Part shown: piece by piece, positions 45,945 to 56,158 of the stretch
Layout of the letters: every line of letters starts with the position of its first letter
Position numbering within the stretch: the first letter of the stretch is position 1
DNA from: Callorhinus ursinus
Taxonomy: Eukaryota > Chordata > Mammalia > Carnivora > Otariidae
Direction of reading: 5' to 3'
DNA: 64,000 bases
Assembly (NCBI RefSeq): GCF_003265705.1
Contig: NW_020312775.1
Span: 9,687,529 to 9,751,528 of the forward strand
Position numbers and translations under genes: made by a program
The notes under the pieces: generated by a model
What the model was told of the DNA's origin: nothing
Database searches by the model: none
The model's input: the letters and a program-made list of their open reading frames with translations, nothing else

Positions 45945-46968
45945 CTCCAGTTTTATTAAGGTTAATTGACAATTGCAATTGCAAATATTTAAGACATACC
46001 ACTTGATGTTTCAATATATGTATATATTGTTAAATAATATAAAAAAGCTAATTAACATATTTATCACTTAAAATAGTTATCTTCTTTTTAGTAATGAGAA
46101 CATTTAAGATAAACCCTCTTAGCAAATTTCAAGCATACAATATAGCACTTTTAACTACAGTCAGTTTTATACATCAGATCGCCAGAAATTACTCCTTTTA
46201 TATAAATGAAACTTTGTACCCCTTGATCAACATATCCCCATGTCTTGGCAACCACCATTCTATTCCCTGCTTCTATGAGTTTGACTATTTTAGAATTTAC
46301 ATATAAATGAGATCATATAGCATTTGTCTTTTTCTGCATGTGGCTTATTTCACTTAGCTCTCATTTTCCACCACGAGAGTGTTTATGGGACCTTCTATAG
46401 TCTGCCATTTTGCTGGTGTCACTCCTGAAGTCTCATTTGCATGATCAGTAGCCTTAATCTCTTCAACCGTATTTGTTATAACACTTTCATTAAGATATAA
46501 TAGATATATAACATTGTGTAAGTTTAAGGTATACAACATGTTGATTTAATACATTTATATATTGCAACATGATACCACTATAACATTAGCTTAACAGCTC
46601 CATGTCCCATAATTACTATTTCTTTTCTGTGCTAACATTTAAGGTTTAGTGTTTTAGCAACTTTGAAGTATATAACACAATATTAACTATAATCACAATG
46701 CAGTGCGTAATCCCCAGAACTTTTTCATCTTCTAGATGCAAATTTGTACCTTTTAACATGTCCCCAATTCTGCCACCTTCTAGCTCCATCATTAAACTTT
46801 GTTATTATGAATTCAGCTTCTTCAGATTCCAAGTATAGGTCGTTTCTTCTAGGTTTTTCAGTTTTTTGGAACACAGATGTTTGTAGTAGTCTCTTATGAT
46901 AACATGTATTTATTTTTTATCAATTTTAATGTCTTTCATTTCTGAATTTATTTATTTGTGTCTTTTCT
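45945..46968 (-). mobile_element. Old L1M 3' ends (minus), two diverged pieces
   Basis: The first piece (45945-46375) has CCCATGTCTTGGCAACCACC and TATGAGTTTGACTATTTTAG. The second (about 46480-46900) has AACATTGTGTAAGTTTAAGG. The 100-bp stretch between them (CTGCCATTTTGCTGGTGTCA) resembles a reversed L1M 5' end. None is coding. Confidence 0.6.
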
Positions 46969-47177
46969 TTTTTTAAAGCTGTTATTTATTTATTTATTTT
47001 AGATTTTATTTATTTTTTTGAGAGAGAGAACACACAGCAGGGGGAGGGGCAGATGGAGAGGGAGAAGCAGACTCCCTGCTGAATGAGGAGCTGGACATGG
47101 GACTCGATCCCAGTATCCCGGGATCATGACCTGAGCCAAAGCAGCCACTTAACCAACTGAGCCACCCAGGTGCCCCT
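46969..47177 (-). mobile_element. SINEC, reverse
   Basis: Minus-strand head GGGGCACCTGGGTGGCTCAG. Flanks ATTTGTGTCTTTTCT (46954-46968) and ATTTGGATCTTTTCT (47178-47192). Confidence 0.93.
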
Positions 47178-47192
47178 ATTTGGATCTTTTCT

Positions 47193-47661
47193 ATTTTCCT
47201 TTAGTTACTCCAGATAAGGTTTGTCAACTATGTTTATCTTTAAAAAAAAAAAAAAAAACTAGCTCTTAGTCTTTTGAAATTTTCTATTAGTTTTCTAGTT
47301 TCTATTCCATTTATTTCCCATTGGACCCACCACACACACACACACACGTGCCCGCCTCTACCAGAGCTAGGTGATTAAGGGACATCCCTTGGTCAAGAGC
47401 AACTAAAACAAGGACACCATACTTGTATACAAGCTCCTCTCCAAGGTGCCCGCACTCTGGAATGAGGCAGCAGAAGAGCACAAAGGTCACACCCTCAGTT
47501 AACATTTCAGTAGGCCTCTGGTAGTGTGTCAAGTTAGAAACTCATCCCTCAGGCTAGCCCTTAAACATAAGTAAATAAGCCCTTTTTGCAGAATGGGAGC
47601 TTTTAATCAGCTGTCTCAACACTGGGCCCTGGGGTGAATGAGTCCAGGTGCTATCCTTTAA
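47193..47661. other. Old L1 remnant, (CA)n and unique DNA
   Basis: 47193-47320 is antisense LINE-like. A short (CA)n is at 47330-47347. The remainder is unique with no gene visible. Confidence 0.45.
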
Positions 47662-47675
47662 GAACTGTTTCTCAG

Positions 47676-47861
47676 GGCACCTGGGTGGCTCAGTCATTAA
47701 GCGTCTGACTTGGGCTCAGGTCATGATCACAGGGTCTTGGAATGAGGCCTGCATTGGGCTCCCTGTCTGGCCGGAAGCCTGCTTCTCCCTCTCCCACTCC
47801 CCTTACCTGTGTTCCCTCTCTAGCTCTGTATGTCAAATAAATAAATAAAATCTTAAAAAAA
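47676..47861 (+). mobile_element. SINEC
   Basis: Head GGCACCTGGGTGGCTCAGTC, tail AATAAATAAATAAAATCTT. Diverged flanks GAACTGTTTCTCAG (47662-47675) and GAGCGATTCCTCAG (47862-47875). Confidence 0.9.
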
Positions 47862-48090
47862 GAGCGATTCCTCAGTTTGCTATAACCTTGTGGGTTTTGT
47901 GAACACAAGCACAAATATCTGTCACAGCTAGATGTTTTGAGGCCTTGTCTCAGGTGAAAGTCTTAAAAGTTGGGATGCCAGATGTGGGGTTCAAGCTTTA
48001 ACCTCCTTAGGGAGAATCTCAAGGTTGTGAGTTCCTTCTCCATTGTGGGTGTCCTTATCAGAGGAAGGATTTGTGGAGAAGTTGTATCTT

Positions 48091-48401
48091 TTATTTATTT
48101 TTGGGGTGCCTGGATTTTGGCCCAGATCATAATCTCAGGGTCCTGGGATCGAGCCCCACATCAGTGAGATTCTCTCACTCTCTCTCTCTCTCTGCCCCTC
48201 CCACTCCTGTTATCTCTCCCTCTCTAAAATAAATAAAGTTTAAGAAAAAGACTTTATTTATTTATTTTGAAAGAGAAAGAGTGTGCCAGTGGGGGAAGGA
48301 GCAGAGGAAGAGGGAGAGAAGCAGTCTCCTTGTGGGGCTCCATCTCACAACCCTGAGATCATGACCAGAGCTGAAACCAACTGAGCCACCTAGGCACTCT
48401 A
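48091..48401 (-). mobile_element. Tail-to-tail SINE pair: reverse SINEC with a forward SINEC in its tail
   Basis: A reverse SINEC (head at 48401, body 48250-48401) has its tail split by a partial forward SINEC (48103 to about 48250). The T-rich block at 48091-48102 is the remainder of that tail. One outer duplication, AGAAGTTGTATCTT (48077-48090) and AGAGGTTGTATCTT (48402-48415), brackets both, supporting one insertion followed by a second into its A-tail. Confidence 0.8.
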
Positions 48402-48415
48402 AGAGGTTGTATCTT

Positions 48416-51390
48416 ACCCTTTCACACCCACTTCAATGTTTTCTTTTTTTTTTCATTTACCTGATATTTAGAAGTCATTTAGCTAGCTTTTGTTTTTGTT
48501 TGTTAGTTTTTCCAGAGGAAATTTTTCTGTATGTAGCAGTAGATTTGGTGTTTCCATTGGAGTAGGTGAATTCTGGATCCTTCTACATTACCATCATGAA
48601 CGAGAACTCCCTTTTTTGTTTTGTTTTGTTTTTAATCTGCCTCTTTTCTGATCTCCTCTTCCTCCCCAGTCATAGGACTCTGACTTTAATACTCTGGGAG
48701 AGAAATGGGCTTCTTAACATTGTTCTGTACAGCTGGTGAAGCTGAGCACTCACTTACCACTCTCACTTTTCCTCCATGTGAGAGTCCTAGTTTTCTCTTT
48801 CTCTAAACTGCTGTCTTGAGGGAAGTTGTGATGTTAGCAAAGTTTCTCTTACCCATTCCAATGTGTTCAGACTATTTGCTTCAGTGGAGTTCTGGAAACT
48901 TTCCTCTAGAGACCTGGACTTCTACAATGGCCCTTGTGCCCACCAGTATATGCCCAAGTCAGTATTTTCCAGGTACCACAGCCAAGAGGATTTGGAGACA
49001 GGTCACAGGATCCTGCAATTCTACAGCTCTTACAGGGGTTTGCTTATTACTTGGTGTACAGATGGGTGAGATTCCTTTCTGTTTCTTGTCATATGACCTG
49101 GATCCCACAGCTCCCACAAGAACACTTTTGTTTGTGAGTAGGTATAAAACTTTAATGTTAAGTGGGAACAAAAATGAAAGACATCTTATGCCACCATGAT
49201 GCTGATACAACTCTATGATATGATATTCTTATCCCACCATATTCCTACTTGTCTCTTTAAATACATGCTCCCAAATGTTTATATACATTGTGCGACAAGA
49301 AATATTGTGTACATATCGGATAATAATAAACTGGACATGGGTTTTAGCACTTTCCTGGTTTAAATGGACATGGTCATTCTAAAAATGTTTCTGTTTAGTC
49401 CTGCCAAATGTCATACTTGAGGCTTTTCAAATATACTTGTGTTTTTTTTCCTGTCATAATCCAACATTTGCATTTTATGGGCATCTGGAGACCCACTTTC
49501 TGTTGGACCAGCAAATATTATTATCCTGAACTTTTGAAACACAATAGTTTAACAGGGGTTGTTTCTTCTGGATGACTATTGCCTAAATTATGCTCAGTAA
49601 GTTATGTGCAAATATAACAAAGGAATGCTTTCATGAGATAACATAGGGAAAGTCAATCACAAAATACCCCATGATAGAATTGTGTGGAATTTACTTTACT
49701 AGCAAAGGACAAAGAAAGATCTATGAAAGCAGTCTGGATTATTATGTATTTTCTTGGAACAAGCCACATATATCACTTATGTGGTAAGAGACTAAGCTAT
49801 TTCTTAATGATGCCTATTTCTCTGTTTTTTTTTTTTTTTGATGTGCAGTAGACATTGAGAACAACTAATTATTCCTCAAGGTAGACTTGTTTTAGCAATT
49901 AATCTGTTCTCTTTTCAACACGTTTTAATGTATAAACTTGATGGTGTGCTACCTCAGGAATTTGCCGTTTCTTTTACAAAATTTTCCCCTTCATAAAAAG
50001 CCTAGTTACTTCAAATCAAACCTTTGTTTTTCAATTCTTATTTCAATGAAATGGACTGAAGAGGCTATTTTGAAAGTCATAAGTTGATCAATAACTCTTT
50101 TTCAGTTTAGTCTCCATTAGCCACAATATTTCATCTGTGCTACCATAAAGAATCCTGTACTTGAATTACTGAATTTCACATATATATAAAACTCAGAAAT
50201 AAAGTATATTTTATTTATGTTTATTACATATTTTTATTTTTTAGTAAGATGAATCCTTCACATTTATCCTTACATTTAGATTATTACATTAAGCCCACTG
50301 TTTTGTTTTGTTTTGTTTTGTTTTTTTAGCCCACTGTTTTAAGATGCTGAAATTATTTTGGATCCTGCTGCAGGTAATCAGTATATTAGATATTCTTCTC
50401 ATCAGAGTATCACCTACATATAAATATTCTTAGCCATGCCATTGGCACAGTATTTAACAGAGCAAATTTAACACAAAGCTCTACAAACTAAAAACAGAAA
50501 TTCATCTTCAACATTCAAACAATTTGTCAGTTTTACTTTAAGCTTTTTTCTGATAAAAGCAGTTATCCTAGATCAGTGATCTTAAAATATTTGTTTGCAC
50601 AATGTATCAGAAGTCTAAAACCAAGAGCAAATTTTTAAAAAAGAACAAAAGTTCAATTATGTGTGCTGATTTTTAAATTGCATGCATATGTTGAATATAT
50701 ATATATTATTGTAATGTAATTACAAAACACTTGCAAAAACTGAAATTACAAAAGGATAAGACTTTTTAAAAATAATTAAAAAGATGCTTCTCTTACTTCA
50801 ATTAATTATCTTATAAACTCCTTAGAGTGCATAGTCAATTTAAGAGACCACTGAAATACAAAACAACTCTATTTTCTACTAATTTTCAAAAGCAATACAA
50901 TTATTCTTTCTGTTTACTCTATTAAAAAATAAATCAGTGCAGCAGTACTTGTTCTTAATGAATAAATGCTGACTTCTAATAATTCATGCATTAAATTACT
51001 TATAAACCACACTTTCCATAATTTATTTTCCAATCATGTCCAAGTTCTGTAATTTCACTATTTTGGAAAAAAAATGGTATCATTATCTATGACTTCTTCA
51101 AGATTATTGATTAAAAGCTAACTATCCTATCAGTAAATTTCTCTGAAATCTAAAATGCAATACTTTCATACCAGGAGACATAACACTAACTCAATATTTG
51201 GAGATATAAGAATTATGGAATAAATTAAAGTATTTTTATAATTACCCAGGTTGTCAGCTATTTGTAAAGATGTGACACATTTCAAAATAAAAGTGAAAAT
51301 AATAATCCCTAAAGCCAGCCCTGGAAAAATAATGTAGAAGGAAGGAGGAGATGGATCATGTGCCCCAGTTCTGTATCAGATATATCTCCT
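48416..51390. other. Mostly non-repeat DNA (about 3 kb)
   Basis: No exon-like frame is convincing. Positions 48560-49215 are less AT-rich, with short open frames, and may be a reversed old L1 5'UTR. 49215-51390 is unique AT-rich DNA apart from the small A-rich insertion at 50292-50340. Confidence 0.45.
50305..50327 (-). mobile_element. Tail-only retroinsertion (A-rich, 23 nt) with 13-bp duplication
   Basis: On the minus strand the insert is AAAAAAACAAAACAAAACAA plus AAC. The perfect repeat AGCCCACTGTTTT occurs at 50292-50304 and 50328-50340. On the minus strand the site reads CATCTT/AAAACAG, an exact L1 endonuclease target (TT/AAAA). Confidence 0.75.
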
Positions 51391-52605
51391 GTATTAATCT
51401 ACTAGGCCTGCCATAACAAGATATCACAGACTGCATGGTTTAAACAACAGAAATTCATTTCTCACAGTTTTAAAGAGTGTAACTCTAAGATCAAAGTGTT
51501 GGCAAGTTTGATTTCTCCCAAGGCCTCTTTCCTTGGCTTAAAAGGGTTGCCTTCTTTCTGCATCCTCACTGGCATTTTCTCTGTGCATTTCTCTGCACAT
51601 TCCTTCTGTCTCTTCTTTAAGGGAACTAGCCCTATTGGATCAATTTCCATCCTTATGAACTCATTGAACATTAATTATCTCCTTAAAGGTTATATCTCCA
51701 AATACAGTTGCATTGGGAATTAACACAACTCATGAATTTTATCCATAATAACTTTCTTTCTTGCCCCAAACACAAATTCACATCCCTCTTGCATGAAAAA
51801 TATTTTCACCTGATCCAAATAGCCCCAAAAGTCTTAAACCATTCCATCATCAACTCCAAGTCCTAATTCTTACCTAAATGTCATCTAAATCAAGTATATG
51901 TAAGTCTAGAAGTATGATACTTCATGAGGCAATATTTCTCTCTGTGAAAACGTGAATTCAAACAAGTTTTTTTTCTTCCTAAAATACAGTGGTGAAGAGG
52001 CATAAAATAGACATTCACATTCCAAAAGGTAGAAAGAAGAAAGAAGAAAGGGATAATGGGTGCCAAAAAAGTCCAAAACCTAGTAAGGGAAATTCTGTTA
52101 GATCTTAGGGTTAATAATCTTCTTTTATTCAATGTTCTGCCCTCCAGGCCCAAGAAGGTGACCATATCTCCTCCACAGCCTAGGCAAGCATCTTGCCTCC
52201 TCAACTCTTGTTGGTAGCCCCACCCTACAGCCCTCCATGACTCTGATTGGTGGCCCTGCACTCAAGGGTCTGGGTGGCAACCTGGCCCACTTAAACTGTG
52301 ACAACAGTCTCACCCTTTGAAACTGAGGAGGAGAAAGCCTTGTTTCTTGTATTTGTAGTGGTAGTGGCAGCCCCACAGATGTCTGAATTGGCCTTGGAGT
52401 CATTTTTCCCTTTCCTTGAAGAATGACGCATTTGAAATCATGTAGCTCTTTTGTCCCATCCTGAAGAATCCTACAAATCTGACAGCCTTTTTTAGTTTCA
52501 TCACATTTCTGTCCCCTTCAGTCCAAATTGACAGTGTCTCTACTGGTAAAACCCTATCTCTATTTATGCCCTCTGCTGAAATGGCTGACCAAATCCATGA
52601 GTAAC
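51391..52605 (-). mobile_element. ERVL-MaLR element fragment: 3' LTR and internal part, reverse
   Basis: 51391-51770 is the reverse complement of an MLT1/MST-type LTR (GCCATAACAAGATATCACAG, AAACAACAGAAATTCATTTC, ATATCTCCAAATACAGTTGC). The following text (CCCCAAAAGTCTTAAACCAT near 51824, to about 52600) fits the internal region of a MaLR element. It is heavily diverged with no open frame of note. Confidence 0.65.
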
Positions 52606-52612
52606 ACTACAA

Positions 52613-52635
<23 letters not shown>
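52613..52635. repeat. (TC)n microsatellite
   Basis: A pure TC run followed by a T-run. Confidence 0.95.
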
Positions 52636-52643
<8 letters not shown>

Positions 52644-52889
52644 GTTATTGTTACAAAAATTCTGTTTAATACAGTCTAGGCTATGATAGTCTTGAAATAG
52701 TATTTTAATGGTCTCCCTAAACAGAAGAATTTTTTAAATATAAAAGCAGCTAATTGTAATCAGAAAAATAAATTCCATAAAAGAATGTATAAAAAATTAG
52801 TTTCACATTTCTGACAAATGTGAGGTTATTTTTCAGAAGCAGTGTAAAAAAGGTAAAAGCCAGATGGTTGGACAGCTTTATTTTTGTTT

Positions 52890-54250
52890 CTGTTGGTAAT
52901 GGTTTTACTGAGATACAGTTTACACATTTAGCATGTACAATCTGATGTTTTGATGTATACTCACAAAATTGCACAGCCATTACCATAATCAATTTTAGAA
53001 TATTATATCACTTAAAAAAGAAACCACTTATTCTCTAGCCATTACCCTACAAACTCCTTATTCTCTTAATGGGACATTTCATATAAATATAAACATATAT
53101 TATGTGATACATACATACAAGACATTATGTGGTCTTTTGTGTCTGGTTTATTTCCCTTAGTATGTTTTCAAAAGACACCCATGGTGTAGCATACATCATA
53201 TGTCATTCTTTTTTATGCAGAATAATATTGCATTGTATGTATACAGTACATTTTGTTTAGCTCTTCTTCAGTTGATAGATTTTGGGATCTTTTTCACTTT
53301 TTGGCTATTATGAATAATATTGCTATGAACATCCATGTATGTGTATTTGTATGGACATGGGTTTTCAATTATCTTGAATGCCTGAGAGCAAAATTTCTGG
53401 ATCAAATGGTAACACTACATTAAAATTTTCGAAGAAACACCATTGTATTCCAAAGTGACTATATCATTTCAAATTCCCACTAACAGTGTATGAGGTTTTT
53501 CAATTTCTCCATATCTTCATCAACATTCATTCTAGTGTGCATGAAGTGGTGTCTCATTGTGGTTTTGATTCGCACTTAACTGATGACTTTGATGTTGAAC
53601 ATTCTTTCATGTGTTTATTCACTTCTTATGCCTTCTTGGTAGAAATGTCTACCCAGATCCTTTACCAATTTTTAATAGAGTTATTTGTCTTATTATTATG
53701 AAATTGTAGGTATTTGTATGTATTCTAGATAGAAGTGCTTTATCAAATATTTACCATGCAAATACTTTCATTTGTCAATGTCATATTGTCAATTGTCTTT
53801 TCATTTTTTTCAATGGTGTCCTCTGAAACTCAGAAGGTTTAATTTTGATGATGAAAATAATCTATCTGTTTTTTCCTTTGTTGCATGTGCATTTGGTGTC
53901 TAGGAATATCCAAGAATCCTCTACCAAATCCAAGGTGACAAAGATTTAAGCCCATGTTTTCTTCTAATTTTTTTTATAGAGCTACCTGTTACATTTAAGC
54001 TTTTTTACATTTTTTGGTTAATTTTTCTATATGGTATGAAGCAGGGGCAGTCTATCTAAATATTTTGCGTGTGGATATTCAGATCTTTTCATCAAAAAAT
54101 TTTTCAACCACAACCTTGGTACTCTGTCCAGAACACCTTTTCTTATTTTTTTGTAATATGGTTAGGCTGATAAATTTTCCAAATCTTCAAGTTTGGGTTC
54201 ATTTTTATTTAAGAATTTCTTTAACTTATCTATCTTCTCACATTTTACTA
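52890..54250 (-). mobile_element. Ancient L1M/LINE 3' portion (minus)
   Basis: Highly diverged antisense L1 text: TGAGATACAGTTTACACATT near 52911, GGTTTTGATTCGCACTTAAC near 53561 and TTTGTCAATGTCATATTGTC near 53772. An (AAAAC)n run follows at about 54258-54282. Confidence 0.65.
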
Positions 54251-54282
54251 CAACCTGTAAGGAAAACAAAACAAAACAAAAC

Positions 54283-54680
54283 AAGTCAACCTTCAACACT
54301 TTGCTTAAAAATCTGTTCAGCTAAATATACAAAGTTCATCACTTTTTAGTTCTACCTTCCACAAAACACTAGAACACAGTTCAACCAAGTTCTCTGCCAC
54401 TTTATCACAAAGATTGCCTTTTTAAAAAAGTTTCCAATAACCCGTTCTTCCTATTGTTCTGAGACCTTCCCAGAATCACCATTGACATCCATATTTCTAA
54501 CAATGGTCACAAGATATCTTGGCTTCCTCTGCAAAGATAGTATATCATATTAGATTATAGTATGTTACTAAAATTATACAAAACAAATAATAGTTAATAA
54601 TATGGAATAACTCAAATAATCCAAAAGAAAGCAGGAAATAAGAAACATACGTATGATAAAGAAAATCAATCAAAGGCAAA
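54283..54680. other. Non-repeat spacer
   Basis: AT-rich DNA without a recognisable feature. Confidence 0.4.
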
Positions 54681-55225
54681 AATTAGTTCCTTGAAAATAC
54701 ATTAGAAATGGATATACCACAAACATGACTGATTAGGGAAAAACACAGAGAGAGTGAAGGTGCAAATTACCCATTGGAGAAATGAAAACCAGGACACCAC
54801 TACTGATCCTGTATATATAAAAAGAGTTAAGAGGATTTCATAAACAATTTTATGCCAATTTTTTGAAGATTTACATGAAAAACAGATTCCTTGAAGACAC
54901 CATATATGAAAAGAAACACAATAAGAAATAGAAAATATGATATTCTTATTTAAAAGAAGTAAATTGAATCTGTAATCAAAATTTTTCTCAAGGAAAACAA
55001 AATAACAAAATAAAGCACTCCAGGACCATTAGGCGTTCCGAGGGAATTCTTCCAAACACTGAAGAAGGAAATAACATGAACATCACATCTCTTATAGATA
55101 ATAGGGAAAAAATGCCTTCTATCTTACATCCTTGAAAGCAAAACCTAATAGGAATCATATAAGAGAGGAAAATTAGAGGTAAGTCTCTCTCATTAATTTA
55201 AATGCAAAGGCTAAAAAGTACAAAT
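54681..55225 (+). mobile_element. Old L1M ORF2 fragment (plus)
   Basis: It has the block order of ORF2 between the EN and RT domains (TACTACTGATCCTGTATATA near 54800, GAATTCTTCCAAACACTGAA near 55045). It is diverged, with stops. Confidence 0.6.
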
Positions 55226-56140
55226 AAAAAAACACTTAGCTGTATTAAAGAACTAAATATGAGACAGGAAACCATTAAAAACCTACAGGAGACTGTCTTT
55301 TTCCCATTGGGCATTCTTTCCTGCTTTGTCAAAGAATAGTTGACCATAGAGTTGAGGGTCCATTTCTGGGCTCTCTATTCTGTCCCATTGATCTATGTGT
55401 TTGTTTTTGTGCCAGTACCATACTGTCTTGATGATGACAGCTTTGTAATAGAGCTGGAAGTCCAGAATTGTGAGGCCGCCAGCTTTGTTTTCTTTTTCAA
55501 CATTCCTCTGGCTATTCTGGGTCTTTTCTGGTTCCATACAAAATTTAGGATTATTTGTTCCATTTCTTTGAAAAACAGTGGATGGTATTTTGATGGGGAT
55601 TGCATTGAATGTGTAGATTGCTTTAGGTAGCACTGACATCTTCACAATATTTGTTCTTCCAATCCATGAGCATGGACCTTTTTCCATTTCTTTGTGTCTT
55701 CCTCAATTTCTTTCATGAGTATTTTAGAGTTTTCTGAGTACAGATCCTTTGCCTCTTTGGTTAGATTTATTCCTAGGTATCTTATGGTTTGGGGTGCAAT
55801 TGTAAATGGGATTGACTCCTTAATTTCTCTCTCTTCTGTCTTGTTGTTGGTGTATAGGAATGCCACTGATTTCTGTGCATTGATTTTATATCCTGCCACT
55901 TTACTGAATTCCTGTATGAGTTCCAGCAAAACTGAAAAAGTGCTCAACATTGCTCGGCATCAGGGAAGTCCAAATCAAACTTCAATGAGATACTACCTCA
56001 CACCGGTCAGAATGGTGAAAATTAACAAGTCAGGAAACAACAGATGTTGGTGAGGATGCGTAGAAAGGGGAAAACTGCTACACTGTTGGTGGGAATGCAA
56101 GCTGGTGCAACCACTCTGGAAAACAGTATGGAGGTTCCTC

Positions 56141-56158
56141 AAAAAGTTGAAAATAGAG
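56141..56158 (+). repeat. Target-site duplication, 5' copy, of MPP1 retrocopy
   Basis: AAAAAGTTGAAAATAGAG here is identical over 18 bp to 58120-58137. Both lie in L1 ORF2 sequence that reads through when the insert is removed. Confidence 0.97.

Noticed and set aside
2003..48401. tRNA genes suggested by the SINE heads
   Set aside because: The tRNA-like A and B box text is the standard Can-SINE head followed by the SINE body and A-tail. None folds as a complete tRNA with a terminator.
48816..49199. 127-codon ORF as a possible exon
   Set aside because: No homology that I recognise, three overlapping frames of similar length and no splice or start context. More likely a chance frame in a diverged repeat.
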